Made by a program: the position numbers and the translations under genes. From JALOLV01 sp046295175 (GTDB taxonomy: Bacteria; Bacteroidota; Bacteroidia; Cytophagales; Spirosomataceae), in the NCBI GenBank assembly GCA_046295175.1, contig JBKBNY010000004.1, positions 310,001 through 374,000 of the forward strand: DNA of 64,000 bases. Direction: 5' to 3'. Below are positions 1 through 9,257 of this stretch, one piece after another. How positions within the stretch are numbered: the stretch's first letter is position 1; every line of letters starts with the position of its first letter. The notes beneath the pieces are model-generated. The model was not told the DNA's origin. It saw only the letters and a program-made list of their open reading frames with translations, and searched no databases.

Positions 1-1
1 T

Positions 2-994
2 TCGGTTGTAATTAGTCAGCTTGGGTACAAAAATTTCGTAAAAAAAGCATCTGCTTTTGATTCTACCAATGTCATCGAGTTAGAACCTGCCGAATTTCAA
101 CCCGCAGTTACGGCTCTTGATGCCAAAACGATTGTCAAAAACGCCATCGAAAAAATCAAAGAAAACTTTAATAGCACCCCCAACTACCAAACTGGATTTT
201 ATCTCGAAACTACCGAAATGGAAAAAGTAGGATTCGTGCAAATCAAAGAGGGTGTTTTAAGAATCGAAAGGCAGACTGGAACAAAAGCAGAAATAATGGA
301 GAAAGTGAAACTATTGCGTTCGAGAAAATACGAATGGCCCGGTCAACTTTCAAAAATTGACGGTTTTGGTTTGGCCAACGGTACTGCATTTGTTACCCGA
401 AGTTTAGAGAATGGAGTACCCGAGTTTTTAGAAAAAGGGAATCTGGGCGATTATAATTTTACTGTCGATTCATTGATGAATTCTTACAACAATCAGCCAG
501 TCTATTCGATTAGTTTCAGTCCAGTAAGTAAAAGAATAAAAGCAGCAAGAAACGGAAAGATTTATATTGACCAATATACCGAGGCGATTGTCAGAATTGA
601 ATACGAATTTACTCCCGAAGGGATTAAAGATGTTATCAAAAGTAGTATCATGAGCAACACAAAAAAAGAAGGTAAATCAGTAAAAGCATACACTCAATTT
701 ACAATTTTGAATGGTAAATGGCAGCTCCAGCAATCGCAGATTTCTTTTGTGACTGATTTTGAGGGGAAATTGGATAATAAATATAAATCGACAGCAACTC
801 TAAATTTCTTTTTTGTTGTCAATGAATCTTTTAAATTGGGGCCAAGAAGTGCTATTAAAGATGATGAAATTTTATTAACTACCGAAAATTTCCCTAAAGC
901 TGGATTGTACGAGGATAAAGTTTGGGGAACTACCAATTATATCATTCCAACCGAAGAAATGAGAGAAATTGTGAAGAAAAGTTTAAAAAAATAA
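2..994 (+). CDS. Carboxypeptidase-like regulatory-domain protein, C-terminal 330 residues (5' end outside window)
   Basis: The reading frame is open from base 2, so the gene starts left of the window; the first ATG (218) is internal. The first residues (VVISQLGYKNF) look like the end of a CarboxypepD_reg-like beta-sandwich, which in Bacteroidota normally follows a signal peptide and precedes a long beta-rich region. The rest (ending ...EIVKKSLKK) contains alternating hydrophobic strands and several YxxxY/NFxF segments and no catalytic motif I recognise. Family members are usually envelope or secreted proteins of unknown role. The next gene starts 24 bp downstream on the same strand, so co-transcription is possible. 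The domain call rests only on the visible fragment. Confidence 0.6.
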   Translation, partial: SVVISQLGYKNFVKKASAFDSTNVIELEPAEFQPAVTALDAKTIVKNAIEKIKENFNSTPNYQTGFYLETTEMEKVGFVQIKEGVLRIERQTGTKAEIMEKVKLLRSRKYEWPGQLSKIDGFGLANGTAFVTRSLENGVPEFLEKGNLGDYNFTVDSLMNSYNNQPVYSISFSPVSKRIKAARNGKIYIDQYTEAIVRIEYEFTPEGIKDVIKSSIMSNTKKEGKSVKAYTQFTILNGKWQLQQSQISFVTDFEGKLDNKYKSTATLNFFFVVNESFKLGPRSAIKDDEILLTTENFPKAGLYEDKVWGTTNYIIPTEEMREIVKKSLKK

Positions 995-1018
995 AGATTT
1001 TCAACCCTAACTATCTAA

Positions 1019-2068
1019 ATGAACCAATTATTTCAATACAATAACTTAAAAAGTTTTGTCGAAAGTGTCCTGCAAAAAGCTGGCTTAGATGCAGAGAAAT
1101 CAGAAAACATTAGCCGAATTTTGATTGAAGGTGACCTTCTTGGGCATCGAACCCACGGATTGCAATTATTAGCCTCATACGTGTCCGAAATCGAGAATGG
1201 AAAAATGTCACTTACCGACGAAATCGAGATATTAAACCAATCGAGAGCCGCCGAAACTTGGGATGGGCATTATCTTTCAGGAACTTGGCTCGTTGAAAAA
1301 GCAATCGAAAGGGCAACATGGATGGCAGAAAGACAAGGTACAGGAACGGTTGTTATTCAAAAATCACATCATATTGCTTGTTTGGCAGCCTACCTCGAAA
1401 AAGTAGCAAGGCAAAACCTCGTCGTAATCATCGCTTCATCTGACCCTCGAAACAAAACCGTTGCCCCTTTTGGTGGATTAACTGGAGTTTACAGTCCAAA
1501 TCCATTGGCAATGGGAATTCCTACAAATTCTGACCCAATCATGATTGATGTCAGTATGTCCACTACTTCAAATGCTTTTGTTGCTAAAGCAAATCGAAAC
1601 AATGAGCTTTTGCCTTATCCGTGGCTACAAGATAACCAAGGTAATGTTACTAATGACCCAAAAACGTTTTTTGAAGAGCCCCCATCTACCCTACTTCCGC
1701 TCGGAAACCAAGATTTGGGTTATAAAGGTTTTGCACTCGGAATAATGATTGAGGTATTGACCAATGCCCTTTGTGGTTTTGGACGAAACGATAATCCAGC
1801 TCGTTGGGGCGGAACGGTTTTTGTACAGATAATCGACCCAAAAGCATTTGCGGGAACGGATTTTTTCTTGAAAGAAATTGAATATTTTATCGAACAATGC
1901 AAAAACTCAAAAGCGATAAATGATTCAAATCCAATCAGAATGCCAGGTGAGAGAGGTTTAAAACTAAAAGAAATTCAATTAAAAAATGGAGTAGAGTTAT
2001 TGCCCGAAACCATAAGTTCATTATTTGAATTGAGTATAAAATTCAAAATTCCTTTAAATACTCTCTAA
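1019..2068 (+). CDS. Ldh family (type 2 malate/L-lactate dehydrogenase) oxidoreductase
   Basis: A 349-residue protein of the usual length for the Ldh_2 family, NAD(P)-dependent reductases acting on 2-keto or 2-imino acids (malate, lactate, ureidoglycolate, piperideine-2-carboxylate). Family motifs are visible: a GHRTHG element near residue 42, the GGLTGVYSPNPLAMGIP nucleotide/substrate loop near residues 157-173, DVSMSTTSNA near 180 and LGYKGFALGIMIEVL near 237. The substrate cannot be read from sequence. It lies 13 bp upstream of a dipeptidase gene on the same strand, so the two may form an operon, possibly for catabolism of amino-acid-derived acids (inference). No signal peptide is seen, so it should be cytoplasmic. 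Confidence 0.85.
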   Translation: MNQLFQYNNLKSFVESVLQKAGLDAEKSENISRILIEGDLLGHRTHGLQLLASYVSEIENGKMSLTDEIEILNQSRAAETWDGHYLSGTWLVEKAIERATWMAERQGTGTVVIQKSHHIACLAAYLEKVARQNLVVIIASSDPRNKTVAPFGGLTGVYSPNPLAMGIPTNSDPIMIDVSMSTTSNAFVAKANRNNELLPYPWLQDNQGNVTNDPKTFFEEPPSTLLPLGNQDLGYKGFALGIMIEVLTNALCGFGRNDNPARWGGTVFVQIIDPKAFAGTDFFLKEIEYFIEQCKNSKAINDSNPIRMPGERGLKLKEIQLKNGVELLPETISSLFELSIKFKIPLNTL

Positions 2069-2081
2069 ACAAAACATACCA

Positions 2082-3242
2082 ATGAAGCGAAAAATTCTGT
2101 ACGCTATAACTGCAATTTTACTGATTGGTTCTATATATTTCTTTGGATTCGTTGCCGAAGGCGTTGATAAAAAATCGAATACGGTGAGTATCAAAAACCC
2201 TCTGACAAATTTTAATGGTAAAATAGAGCCTATTCCATTTATTGCCGATTTGCATTGCGATGAACTGCTTTGGGATAGAGATTTGCTCGAAGAAGCCGAC
2301 CACGGACACGTTGATTTACCCAGAATGCAAAAAGCCAATATGGCTCTACAGTTTTTTTCGATAGTGAGTAAAACACCAAAAGGAATCAATATTGAGAGTA
2401 ATCCGAGCGATAGCGATATGAATGGATTACTTAGTTTTGGACAGCTACTGCCTCCAAAAACGTGGTTTAGCATCAAAGAAAGGGCAATTTATCAGTGTAA
2501 ACTTCTACGAGATTTTGTAAAGAAATCTAACGGACAATTGGCTATGGTAGATACCCAAGCCAAATTGGCCAACTTTGTAGAAAACCGAGCCAAAGGCAAT
2601 AAAACAGTTGGTTGTATGCTCGGTCTCGAAGGGGCTCACTGTCTCGAAAGTGACTTGAATAATGTCAAATTATTTGCTGATTTGGGGGTTCGTTACATCG
2701 GACTAACGCACTTTTTTGATAACGAATGGGCGGGTTCGGCCCATGGAGAAAAGAAAGGTGGTCTTACCGAATTAGGTAAAAAATTAATCAAAGAAATGGA
2801 GAAGTACCATATCGCTATAGACCTTGCTCATGCTTCAAAACAGACAATCGATGATGTTTTTGCACTAACAACTGGCCCAGTAATAATTTCTCATACGGGA
2901 GTTAAAGGAGTTTGTGATAATAACCGAAATCTATCGGATAAGCATTTGGATGAAATCGGTAAAAGAAATGGCTTAGTTGGAATTGGACTTTGGGAAACCG
3001 CTGTATGTGGCAAAGATGCAAAAGCTACCGCAGTCAGTATCAAATATGTTGCCGATAAAATTGGTATTGATAAAGTTGCTCTCGGAAGCGATTTTGATGG
3101 TGCTATCGAAACTCATTTTGATGTAACTGGCCTGCCATTAATCGCTTATGAATTACAAAAATTAGGATTTAACCAAGAACAAATCAATCAAGTGATGGGG
3201 GGCAATGTTCGGGATTATTTTTTAAAGCATTTGCCAAAATAA
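2082..3242 (+). CDS. Membrane dipeptidase (peptidase family M19)
   Basis: A 386-residue protein with an N-terminal hydrophobic segment (residues 5-24) that should anchor it to the membrane or export it. The rest matches the M19 renal-dipeptidase fold, a binuclear zinc hydrolase of dipeptides. Expected metal-site motifs are present: ADLHCDELLW near residue 51, GLEGAHCLES near 181, LTHFFDNEWAGSAHG near 209, IDLAHAS near 246, VIISHTG near 266 and ALGSDFDG near 336. Length is normal. It directly follows the Ldh-type oxidoreductase (13 bp gap). Exact substrate preference (L,D- or D-dipeptides) is not readable from sequence. Confidence 0.88.
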   Translation: MKRKILYAITAILLIGSIYFFGFVAEGVDKKSNTVSIKNPLTNFNGKIEPIPFIADLHCDELLWDRDLLEEADHGHVDLPRMQKANMALQFFSIVSKTPKGINIESNPSDSDMNGLLSFGQLLPPKTWFSIKERAIYQCKLLRDFVKKSNGQLAMVDTQAKLANFVENRAKGNKTVGCMLGLEGAHCLESDLNNVKLFADLGVRYIGLTHFFDNEWAGSAHGEKKGGLTELGKKLIKEMEKYHIAIDLAHASKQTIDDVFALTTGPVIISHTGVKGVCDNNRNLSDKHLDEIGKRNGLVGIGLWETAVCGKDAKATAVSIKYVADKIGIDKVALGSDFDGAIETHFDVTGLPLIAYELQKLGFNQEQINQVMGGNVRDYFLKHLPK

Positions 3243-3333
3243 TGACGAAAACGATGATTTTGTAATTAATGAGGTGGGTATTTTGCTAAACCAGCAGTTT
3301 TCTAAAGTAGCTGTGACAAAAATTCACTTTATT

Positions 3334-4254
3334 CTAAGATGTAATCATTTTCGTTGCAATTTCTTTGAATTCGCTCGGTGAAAGATTTTTCTTTTTTTTG
3401 AATATACGGCAGAAGTAGGAGAAACTATTGAAACCACTTGCCATATAAGCCTCTTTGATACTCAATTTAGGATTTTTCAAAAGGCTTTCGGCTACTTTCA
3501 ATCTTTCTTCTATTATATATTCATTGGGTGAAGCTCCTAATTCGTGTTTAAAAGTTCGATAAAAATTAGACTCGCTCATGTAGGCCTTTTCGCTCAATAA
3601 CTCTACCGATAAATCTTCAGTAATATTTTCACGAATAAACTTTAAAATAAACGATATTCGGTCATTATTCGGGTCGGTATAAGATTTATTACGATATAAA
3701 CTTTTTGACTCGGTCTGTAAAATTCTGATAACTAATTCTTGAATCAATAAATCGGCAAAAATATCTTTTGATGGATGATTCTCAGCAAAAACAAAAATCA
3801 ACCGTTGCAGAATCTGGTTGATGGCAATATCATTGGTAAAATGATAGTTATAATCCGTCATCGACCATTCACTTCCATCACTTTTCAATCCTCTATAATT
3901 CAATAACTCAACCGCTTCTTGCAATTTTTCCTTCGCAAAAGACAATGCCAAGCATTGCGTCGGATTCATCTCATTTGCTTCAGGGAAATCGATACACATC
4001 AATTCATTGGATGGCAAAATTACCGATTCACCAGGTAGAAAGCCAAAAGATGGAATCCCATTCAAATGCATTACCTTTTTTCCTTTTATCATACTCGCCA
4101 AAACAGGATTAGAGAATTTCAACAACACCTCATGAGCTTGTTTGTGCGTTTCAAAAATATTGAGTTCTGCATGCGACAATGTATGAATTGTCCGATTCTC
4201 TACAAGATTTTCGAGCTTTCTATTTTGATAATGGGTTTCGGTCAATTCGAGCAT
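3334..4254 (-). CDS. AraC family transcriptional regulator
   Basis: A 306-residue regulator. The C-terminal ~100 residues hold the two helix-turn-helix motifs of AraC/XylS proteins (helix one around LSVELLSEKAYMSESNFYRT, helix two around SIKEAYMASGFNSFSYFCR, then the SPSEF signature). The N-terminal ~190 residues resemble the AraC_N ligand-binding type. It is transcribed divergently from the aldehyde dehydrogenase gene with a 210-bp gap containing four copies of an AGAATAAT-type repeat, so it probably activates that operon in response to an aldehyde or alcohol (inference from layout). The ATG at 4254 gives a complete N-terminus. Confidence 0.88.
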   Translation of the reverse strand: MLELTETHYQNRKLENLVENRTIHTLSHAELNIFETHKQAHEVLLKFSNPVLASMIKGKKVMHLNGIPSFGFLPGESVILPSNELMCIDFPEANEMNPTQCLALSFAKEKLQEAVELLNYRGLKSDGSEWSMTDYNYHFTNDIAINQILQRLIFVFAENHPSKDIFADLLIQELVIRILQTESKSLYRNKSYTDPNNDRISFILKFIRENITEDLSVELLSEKAYMSESNFYRTFKHELGASPNEYIIEERLKVAESLLKNPKLSIKEAYMASGFNSFSYFCRIFKKKKNLSPSEFKEIATKMITS

Positions 4255-4273
4255 GGCAGAAGTGATTTATATC

Positions 4274-4374
4274 ATTATTCTACTAAAAAGTATCAATTAT
4301 TAAATGTGAATTTAGAAAATTTGATAGAATAGTACAACTAATAGCAGAATAATACAATCAAATGATAGAATAAT
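4274..4374. promoter_or_regulatory. Candidate AraC operator: repeated AGAATAAT half-sites
   Basis: The octamer AGAATAAT, or its one-mismatch form AGAATAGT, occurs in direct orientation at 4326-4333, 4346-4353 and 4367-4374. The starts are 20 and 21 bp apart, close to two helical turns. The exact octamer occurs once more inverted at 4274-4281 next to the regulator start. Two-turn direct repeats are typical of AraC-family binding sites, and the position between the AraC gene and its divergent neighbour fits activation of the dehydrogenase and autoregulation. Confidence 0.55.
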
Positions 4375-4464
4375 GAAATTAGAGTGCAGGAAAATGCTAA
4401 TCAATATGACTTTTTTGTGATTTTTTTGACTAAAATTTATTTTCAACCAAAAAAACTTATTGAC

Positions 4465-5988
4465 ATGTCAGTTTCAACAACACTCGAAAGCAAAGCTGTT
4501 AGCAAACCAGTTTTCAAAGCTTATTATGATAATTTCATTGGTGGTAAATGGGTAGGCCCAGTAAAAGGCGATTATTTTGATGTTACTTCTCCTGTAGATG
4601 GTAAGGTATTCACAAAAGTCGCTCGTTCATTTGAAGAAGATATAAACCTTGCTCTCGATGCTGCATGGGCTGCCGCACCATCATGGAACAACTCCTCGGT
4701 TACAACAAGAAGTAACATTCTCTTGAAAATAGCCGATATTATGGAGCAAAATTTAGATTTTCTTGCAAGAATCGAAACTTGGGACAACGGAAAACCAGTT
4801 AGAGAAACGCTTGCGGCTGATTTACCTTTAGCTATTGACCATTTTAGATATTTCGCAGGGGTAATTCGTGCCGAAGAAGGTTCGGCATCTGAGCTTGATT
4901 CAACAACTCTTTCGCTCATTATTCATGAGCCACTTGGTGTTGTAGGCCAAATTATTCCGTGGAACTTCCCTCTTTTGATGGCCGCTTGGAAATTAGCTCC
5001 AGCGTTAGCTGCAGGTAATTGTGTTGTTTTGAAACCCGCAGAACAAACTCCAGTTGGGATATTGGCACTTGCCGAATTAATCAAAGATGTGATTCCAGAT
5101 GGAGTTCTAAATATTGTAAACGGATTTGGCATTGAAGCAGGAAAGCCATTGGCTTCAAGCACAAGAATAAATAAAATTGCGTTTACTGGCGAAACAACGA
5201 CTGGTCAGTTGATTATGCAATACGCTTCAAAAAATATTATTCCGGTTACGCTTGAATTAGGTGGTAAATCACCAAATATATTTTTCAAGAACGTAATGGA
5301 TGCCGATGATGAATTCTTCGATAAATGTCTTGAAGGAGCTGCAATGTTTGCACTAAATCAAGGAGAAGTTTGTACCTGTCCATCTCGTATTTTGGTTGAA
5401 GAATCAATTGCCAATGCGTTTATCGAAAGACTTGTAGAGAGAGTTGAGGCCATTAAACTTGGACACCCACTTGACCCAGACACAATGATGGGAGCTCAAG
5501 CCTCAAATGACCAATATGAGAAAATTTTGAATTACATCGAAATCGGTAAAGAAGAAGGTGCTGAGGTATTAACTGGTGGTGGAGCGGCTTATAATGAAGG
5601 ACTTGAAGGTGGGTACTACATCAAACCAACGATTTTCAGAGGAAATAATAAAATGAGAATTTTCCAAGAAGAAATCTTTGGTCCAGTAGTTTGTATCACA
5701 ACTTTCAAAGATGAATCTGAAGCAATTGCTATCGCAAATGATACTCTCTACGGACTCGGTGCTGGGGTTTGGACTCGCGATACGCACCAAGCTTATCAGG
5801 TTTCGAGAGCAGTACAAGCAGGTAGAGTTTGGGTAAATTGCTATCACGCCTATCCAGCTCATGCTCCATTCGGAGGTTATAAAAAATCTGGTATCGGACG
5901 TGAGACCCATAAAATGATGTTAGCTCACTACCGTCAAACCAAAAATATGTTAATCTCTTACAGCAAAAACAAATTAGGATTTTTCTGA
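4465..5988 (+). CDS. NAD-dependent aldehyde dehydrogenase (acetaldehyde/ExaC-like)
   Basis: A 507-residue class aldehyde dehydrogenase that oxidises aldehydes to acids with NAD+. Visible motifs are the cofactor segment IIPWNFPLLMAAWKLAPALA (near 160), the general-base Glu in VTLELGGKSP (near 265), the catalytic Cys in NQGEVCTCPSR (near 304) and EEIFGPV near 402. I chose the ATG at 4465 because MSVSTTLESKAVSKP begins the normal family N-terminus; the upstream 27 codons from 4384 are low-complexity. The close match to the acetaldehyde dehydrogenase type and the downstream DUF779 gene, a known genomic partner of this enzyme type, support acetaldehyde or short-chain aldehydes as substrate. A divergent AraC regulator lies upstream. 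Confidence 0.92.
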   Translation: MSVSTTLESKAVSKPVFKAYYDNFIGGKWVGPVKGDYFDVTSPVDGKVFTKVARSFEEDINLALDAAWAAAPSWNNSSVTTRSNILLKIADIMEQNLDFLARIETWDNGKPVRETLAADLPLAIDHFRYFAGVIRAEEGSASELDSTTLSLIIHEPLGVVGQIIPWNFPLLMAAWKLAPALAAGNCVVLKPAEQTPVGILALAELIKDVIPDGVLNIVNGFGIEAGKPLASSTRINKIAFTGETTTGQLIMQYASKNIIPVTLELGGKSPNIFFKNVMDADDEFFDKCLEGAAMFALNQGEVCTCPSRILVEESIANAFIERLVERVEAIKLGHPLDPDTMMGAQASNDQYEKILNYIEIGKEEGAEVLTGGGAAYNEGLEGGYYIKPTIFRGNNKMRIFQEEIFGPVVCITTFKDESEAIAIANDTLYGLGAGVWTRDTHQAYQVSRAVQAGRVWVNCYHAYPAHAPFGGYKKSGIGRETHKMMLAHYRQTKNMLISYSKNKLGFF

Positions 5989-5996
5989 TATAGAAT

Positions 5997-6139
5997 GCAT
6001 TAGATTTTAACTTCCCAAAAATACTTTGATTATAAGTTGTGAATCAAAAGAATCCGTGGTACGGCTCAAACCATTAACATTGAAAATCTTGCTTTTATGG
6101 TTTAGCCGTGTCACGTTTTTTAGGGAAGTTATTTCATGC
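5997..6139. other. Long imperfect palindrome, structured intergenic element
   Basis: The 200-bp gap between the aldehyde dehydrogenase and DUF779 genes can fold into one long stem. Outer arms are GCAT at 5997-6000 and AACTTCCC at 6009-6016, pairing with GGGAAGTT at 6123-6130 and ATGC at 6136-6139. Inner arms are CGTGGTACGGCTCAAACCAT (6055-6074) and ATGGTTTAGCCGTGTCACG (6097-6115), which pair almost throughout with one bulge. No ORF or U-tract is present, so it is not a simple terminator. It could be a processing or attenuation element, or a small MITE-like insertion. Confidence 0.55.
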
Positions 6140-6188
6140 ACTGTAACAATTAGATGAAAACCATTTCAATATCTAAATAATTTGATTC

Positions 6189-6551
6189 ATGAATGTCAGA
6201 AGAGTTGATGCTACAGATGCCGCAAAAGCAGTAATCGAAGAGTTGAAAAGTAAATATGGCGAATTGATGTTTCATCAAAGTGGAGGTTGCTGTGATGGCT
6301 CTGCTCCGATGTGTTTTCAGGATGGTGAACTAATGATAAATGAAACCGATATTAAATTGGGAGATATTGAAGGCTGTAACTTTTATATGTCTAAAGACCA
6401 ATTTGAATATTGGAAACACACTCACCTTACACTTGATGTGGTAAAAGGACGTGGAGCAAGTTTTTCTTTAGAAATACCAATGGGAATCCGATTCGTAATA
6501 AAATCAAGGCTTTTTACAGAAAATGAATCAAAAGCTCTTGGATTATTTTGA
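6189..6551 (+). CDS. DUF779 domain-containing protein
   Basis: A 120-residue protein matching the DUF779 family over its whole length. The Cys-rich N-terminal motif HQSGGCCDGSAPMC (residues 30-43) is followed by a conserved GVxGxxFYM-like stretch (GCNFYMSKDQFEYW) and the C-terminal SLEIPMGIRF segment. The biochemical function is not established. Homologues sit next to acetaldehyde-type aldehyde dehydrogenases, as here, and the paired cysteines suggest a metal or redox role (inference). It is separated from the dehydrogenase by the folded 5997-6139 element and followed by a terminator hairpin at 6569-6610. Confidence 0.88.
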   Translation: MNVRRVDATDAAKAVIEELKSKYGELMFHQSGGCCDGSAPMCFQDGELMINETDIKLGDIEGCNFYMSKDQFEYWKHTHLTLDVVKGRGASFSLEIPMGIRFVIKSRLFTENESKALGLF

Positions 6552-6568
6552 AATATTAATGAATCAAT

Positions 6569-6610
6569 AATTTAAAGCCTCAATGTATGAAAACATTGAG
6601 GCTTTAAATT
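6569..6610. terminator. Bidirectional intrinsic terminator
   Basis: A perfect 18-bp stem, AATTTAAAGCCTCAATGT (6569-6586) with ACATTGAGGCTTTAAATT (6593-6610), and a 6-nt loop. AT-rich flanks on both sides suit termination of both the DUF779 gene (+) and clpC (-), which converge here. Confidence 0.85.
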
Positions 6611-6628
6611 ATTTTGGAAAATTGAGAA

Positions 6629-9169
6629 TTAAGAATTCTCTACTTCTTGTTCTGTTTTGAGTGTACTGAATGTCAGAGTTTCACCCTCACCCGAATAATC
6701 AGCGATGATGGTATCTCCTTCTTTCATTTCACCTTTCAAGATTTCCTCAGCTAAAGTATCTTCAACATACTTCTGAATCGCACGGTTAAGTGGTCTTGCA
6801 CCGTATTGTTGGTCGTAGCCTTTTTCTGCTAAGAAATCTTTTGCTTTCTCGGTTAATTCAATCTTGTAACCGATATTGGTGATTCGAGCCGTTAGGCGTT
6901 TCAACGCAATATCAATGATTTGATGAATATCAGCACGAGACAACGAATTGAAGATAATTACATCATCCAAACGGTTCATAAATTCTGGTGAGAATGCTTT
7001 ACGAAGTGCGTTCTGGATTGTACTCTTCATCATTTCGTCTTGGTTTTCTTGACGAGACTTAGTTGCAAAACCGATACCAGTTCCAAAATCTTTCAAATCA
7101 CGAACACCAATATTTGATGTCATGATGATGATTGTGTTTCTGAAATCAACTCGGCGACCTAAACTATCAGTCAAGATACCATCGTCTAATACTTGAAGCA
7201 AGATATTAAATACATCTGGGTGAGCTTTCTCAATCTCATCAAGTAATACCACCGAATAAGGTTTGCGACGGATTTTTTCTGTCAACTGACCACCTTCTTC
7301 GTATCCAACGTATCCCGGAGGGGCCCCCACAAGGCGAGAAATACTAAATTTCTCCATGTATTCGCTCATATCAATTCTTACGAGAGATTCCTCTTTATCG
7401 AATAGATATTCTGCCAATGCCTTCGCTAATTCGGTTTTACCAACCCCAGTTGGACCTAAGAATACGAATGAACCAATTGGTTTTTTCGGGTCTTTCAAAC
7501 CAACTCTTGTACGTTGGATTGCTTTCACCAATTTCTCAACAGCAGGGTCTTGACCTATGATTCTTCCACGAAGTGCATCACCCATTTTGAGGATTTTTTC
7601 TCCCTCATTTAGGTTTACTTTCTTCACCGGAATACCCGTCATCATTGCCACAACCTCGGCTACGTTATCTTCTGATACTTCATAACGTTTGGTTTTAGTT
7701 TCTTCTTCCCAAGCCAATTTTGCTCTTTCGAGTTGCTCTATCAATTTCTTCTCTCTATCGCGTAGCTGAGCGGCTTCTTCGTAGCGTTGGCTTTTAACCA
7801 CTTGATTTTTATCTTTCTTGATTTGCTCTACTTGCTCCTCTAAGAAAAGAATATCTTGCGGTACATTGATGTTATTGATGTGTACTCTCGCTCCTACCTC
7901 ATCTAATACGTCGATTGCTTTATCTGGCAAATAACGGTCGGTAATGTATCTTTCTGATAATTTAACGGCCGTTTCGATAGCCTCATCGGTATATCTTACG
8001 TGGTGGTGGTCTTCGTACTTATCTTTAATATTATGTAAGATTTCGACAGTTTCTTCAACCGAAGTTGCATCTACCATCACCATCTGAAAACGACGTGCCA
8101 AAGCACCATCTTTCTCAATATATTGGCGGTATTCGTCGAGAGTTGTAGCACCGATACATTGAATATCTCCACGAGCCAAAGCTGGCTTAAACATATTCGA
8201 TGCATCCAAAGAGCCACTTGCTCCACCTGCCCCAACGATTGTGTGGATTTCGTCGATGAAAAGAATCACATCTGGCGATTTCTCCAACTCATTCATTACA
8301 GCTTTCATTCTTTCTTCAAATTGTCCACGGTATTTAGTACCAGCAACAAGCGAAGCCAAATCGAGCGTAACTACTCGTTTCCCAAACAATACTCTCGAAA
8401 CTTTTTTCTGAACAATTCTTAATGCCAAACCTTCTGCGATAGCAGTTTTACCAACGCCTGGTTCACCAATCAGAATTGGGTTATTCTTTTTACGTCTTGA
8501 AAGAATCTGAGCAACACGCTCAATTTCTTTCTCACGTCCTACAATCGGGTCTAATTTGCCAGTTTCGGCAAACTTGGTTAGGTCGCGACCAAAATTATCC
8601 AAAACAGGCGTCTTAGATTTTTCTTGCTGCTGTTTTGGGTCATTTTTCTGTGGATTGTTGTAATTACCACTTCCAAAGATTCTGTCGTCGTCATCATCAG
8701 TTTCGGGACGTTCCATCGCCGGTTCCTGACCAGTTAATTGATATTCCAGCATTTGTTTGGTTTGTTCATAATTCATCCTGAACTTCTGCAAGATTTGCCC
8801 TCCGAGATTATCAGCGTCTCTCAAGATGGCAAGTAGCAAATGCTCTGTCCCGATGAGTTCACATTTAAAAGATTTTGCCTCAAGATGAGTTATTTTGAGT
8901 ACTTTTTCAGATTGACGTGTTAGCGGAATATTAGCCAGATTTTTGATATTGTTTGTTGCAGTACCTTTTGTAGCGAGTTCGATAGTTGCACGCAATTCAT
9001 CAATCGGAACACCTGCTTTCTGAATCAAGAGCAACGCTGCTCCATCTCCTTCTCTAATCATTCCAAGAATAAGATGTTCTGTACCAATATAGTCATGTCC
9101 AAGTCTAAGAGCTTCTTCTCTTGCCATTGTAATGACTTGTTTCACTCTTTGCGAAAATTTGGGTTCCAT
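6629..9169 (-). CDS. clpC: ATP-dependent Clp protease ATP-binding subunit ClpC
   Basis: An 846-residue Hsp100 ATPase that unfolds proteins for ClpP or disaggregates them in the cytoplasm. Domains in order: Clp_N repeats (1-145), a charged Asp/Asn/Gln-rich linker (155-185), AAA-1 with Walker A GEPGVGKT (near 237) and Walker B VILFIDEIH, the UVR motif (AAQLRDREKKLIEQLE, near 460) that separates ClpC from ClpB, AAA-2 with GPTGVGKT (near 571) and VVLLDEIEKAHPDV, and ClpB_D2-small (about 735-815). The C-terminal extension after residue 815 is acidic. It is monocistronic by appearance: terminator at 6569-6610 downstream and an unrelated same-strand gene upstream. Confidence 0.96.
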   Translation of the reverse strand: MEPKFSQRVKQVITMAREEALRLGHDYIGTEHLILGMIREGDGAALLLIQKAGVPIDELRATIELATKGTATNNIKNLANIPLTRQSEKVLKITHLEAKSFKCELIGTEHLLLAILRDADNLGGQILQKFRMNYEQTKQMLEYQLTGQEPAMERPETDDDDDRIFGSGNYNNPQKNDPKQQQEKSKTPVLDNFGRDLTKFAETGKLDPIVGREKEIERVAQILSRRKKNNPILIGEPGVGKTAIAEGLALRIVQKKVSRVLFGKRVVTLDLASLVAGTKYRGQFEERMKAVMNELEKSPDVILFIDEIHTIVGAGGASGSLDASNMFKPALARGDIQCIGATTLDEYRQYIEKDGALARRFQMVMVDATSVEETVEILHNIKDKYEDHHHVRYTDEAIETAVKLSERYITDRYLPDKAIDVLDEVGARVHINNINVPQDILFLEEQVEQIKKDKNQVVKSQRYEEAAQLRDREKKLIEQLERAKLAWEEETKTKRYEVSEDNVAEVVAMMTGIPVKKVNLNEGEKILKMGDALRGRIIGQDPAVEKLVKAIQRTRVGLKDPKKPIGSFVFLGPTGVGKTELAKALAEYLFDKEESLVRIDMSEYMEKFSISRLVGAPPGYVGYEEGGQLTEKIRRKPYSVVLLDEIEKAHPDVFNILLQVLDDGILTDSLGRRVDFRNTIIIMTSNIGVRDLKDFGTGIGFATKSRQENQDEMMKSTIQNALRKAFSPEFMNRLDDVIIFNSLSRADIHQIIDIALKRLTARITNIGYKIELTEKAKDFLAEKGYDQQYGARPLNRAIQKYVEDTLAEEILKGEMKEGDTIIADYSGEGETLTFSTLKTEQEVENS

Positions 9170-9216
9170 GTAATCCTCTCTACTGTATTGATGGTTTTTA
9201 AAGAATCTCTATTTGC

Positions 9217-9224
9217 CAAATATA
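9217..9224 (-). promoter_or_regulatory. Possible -7 element for clpC
   Basis: On the minus strand 9224-9217 reads TATATTTG, a full match to the Bacteroidota -7 octamer TAnnTTTG, about 50 nt before the clpC start. No TTG lies at the usual 19-22 nt distance upstream, so the call is tentative. Confidence 0.35.
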
Positions 9225-9257
9225 ACGAAAACTTAATAAAGTCCGTTCATACTGCAA

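Noticed and set aside
4384..4464. N-terminal extension of the aldehyde dehydrogenase
   Set aside because: The codons are low-complexity (Phe/Ile/Lys) and the family N-terminus begins at 4465.
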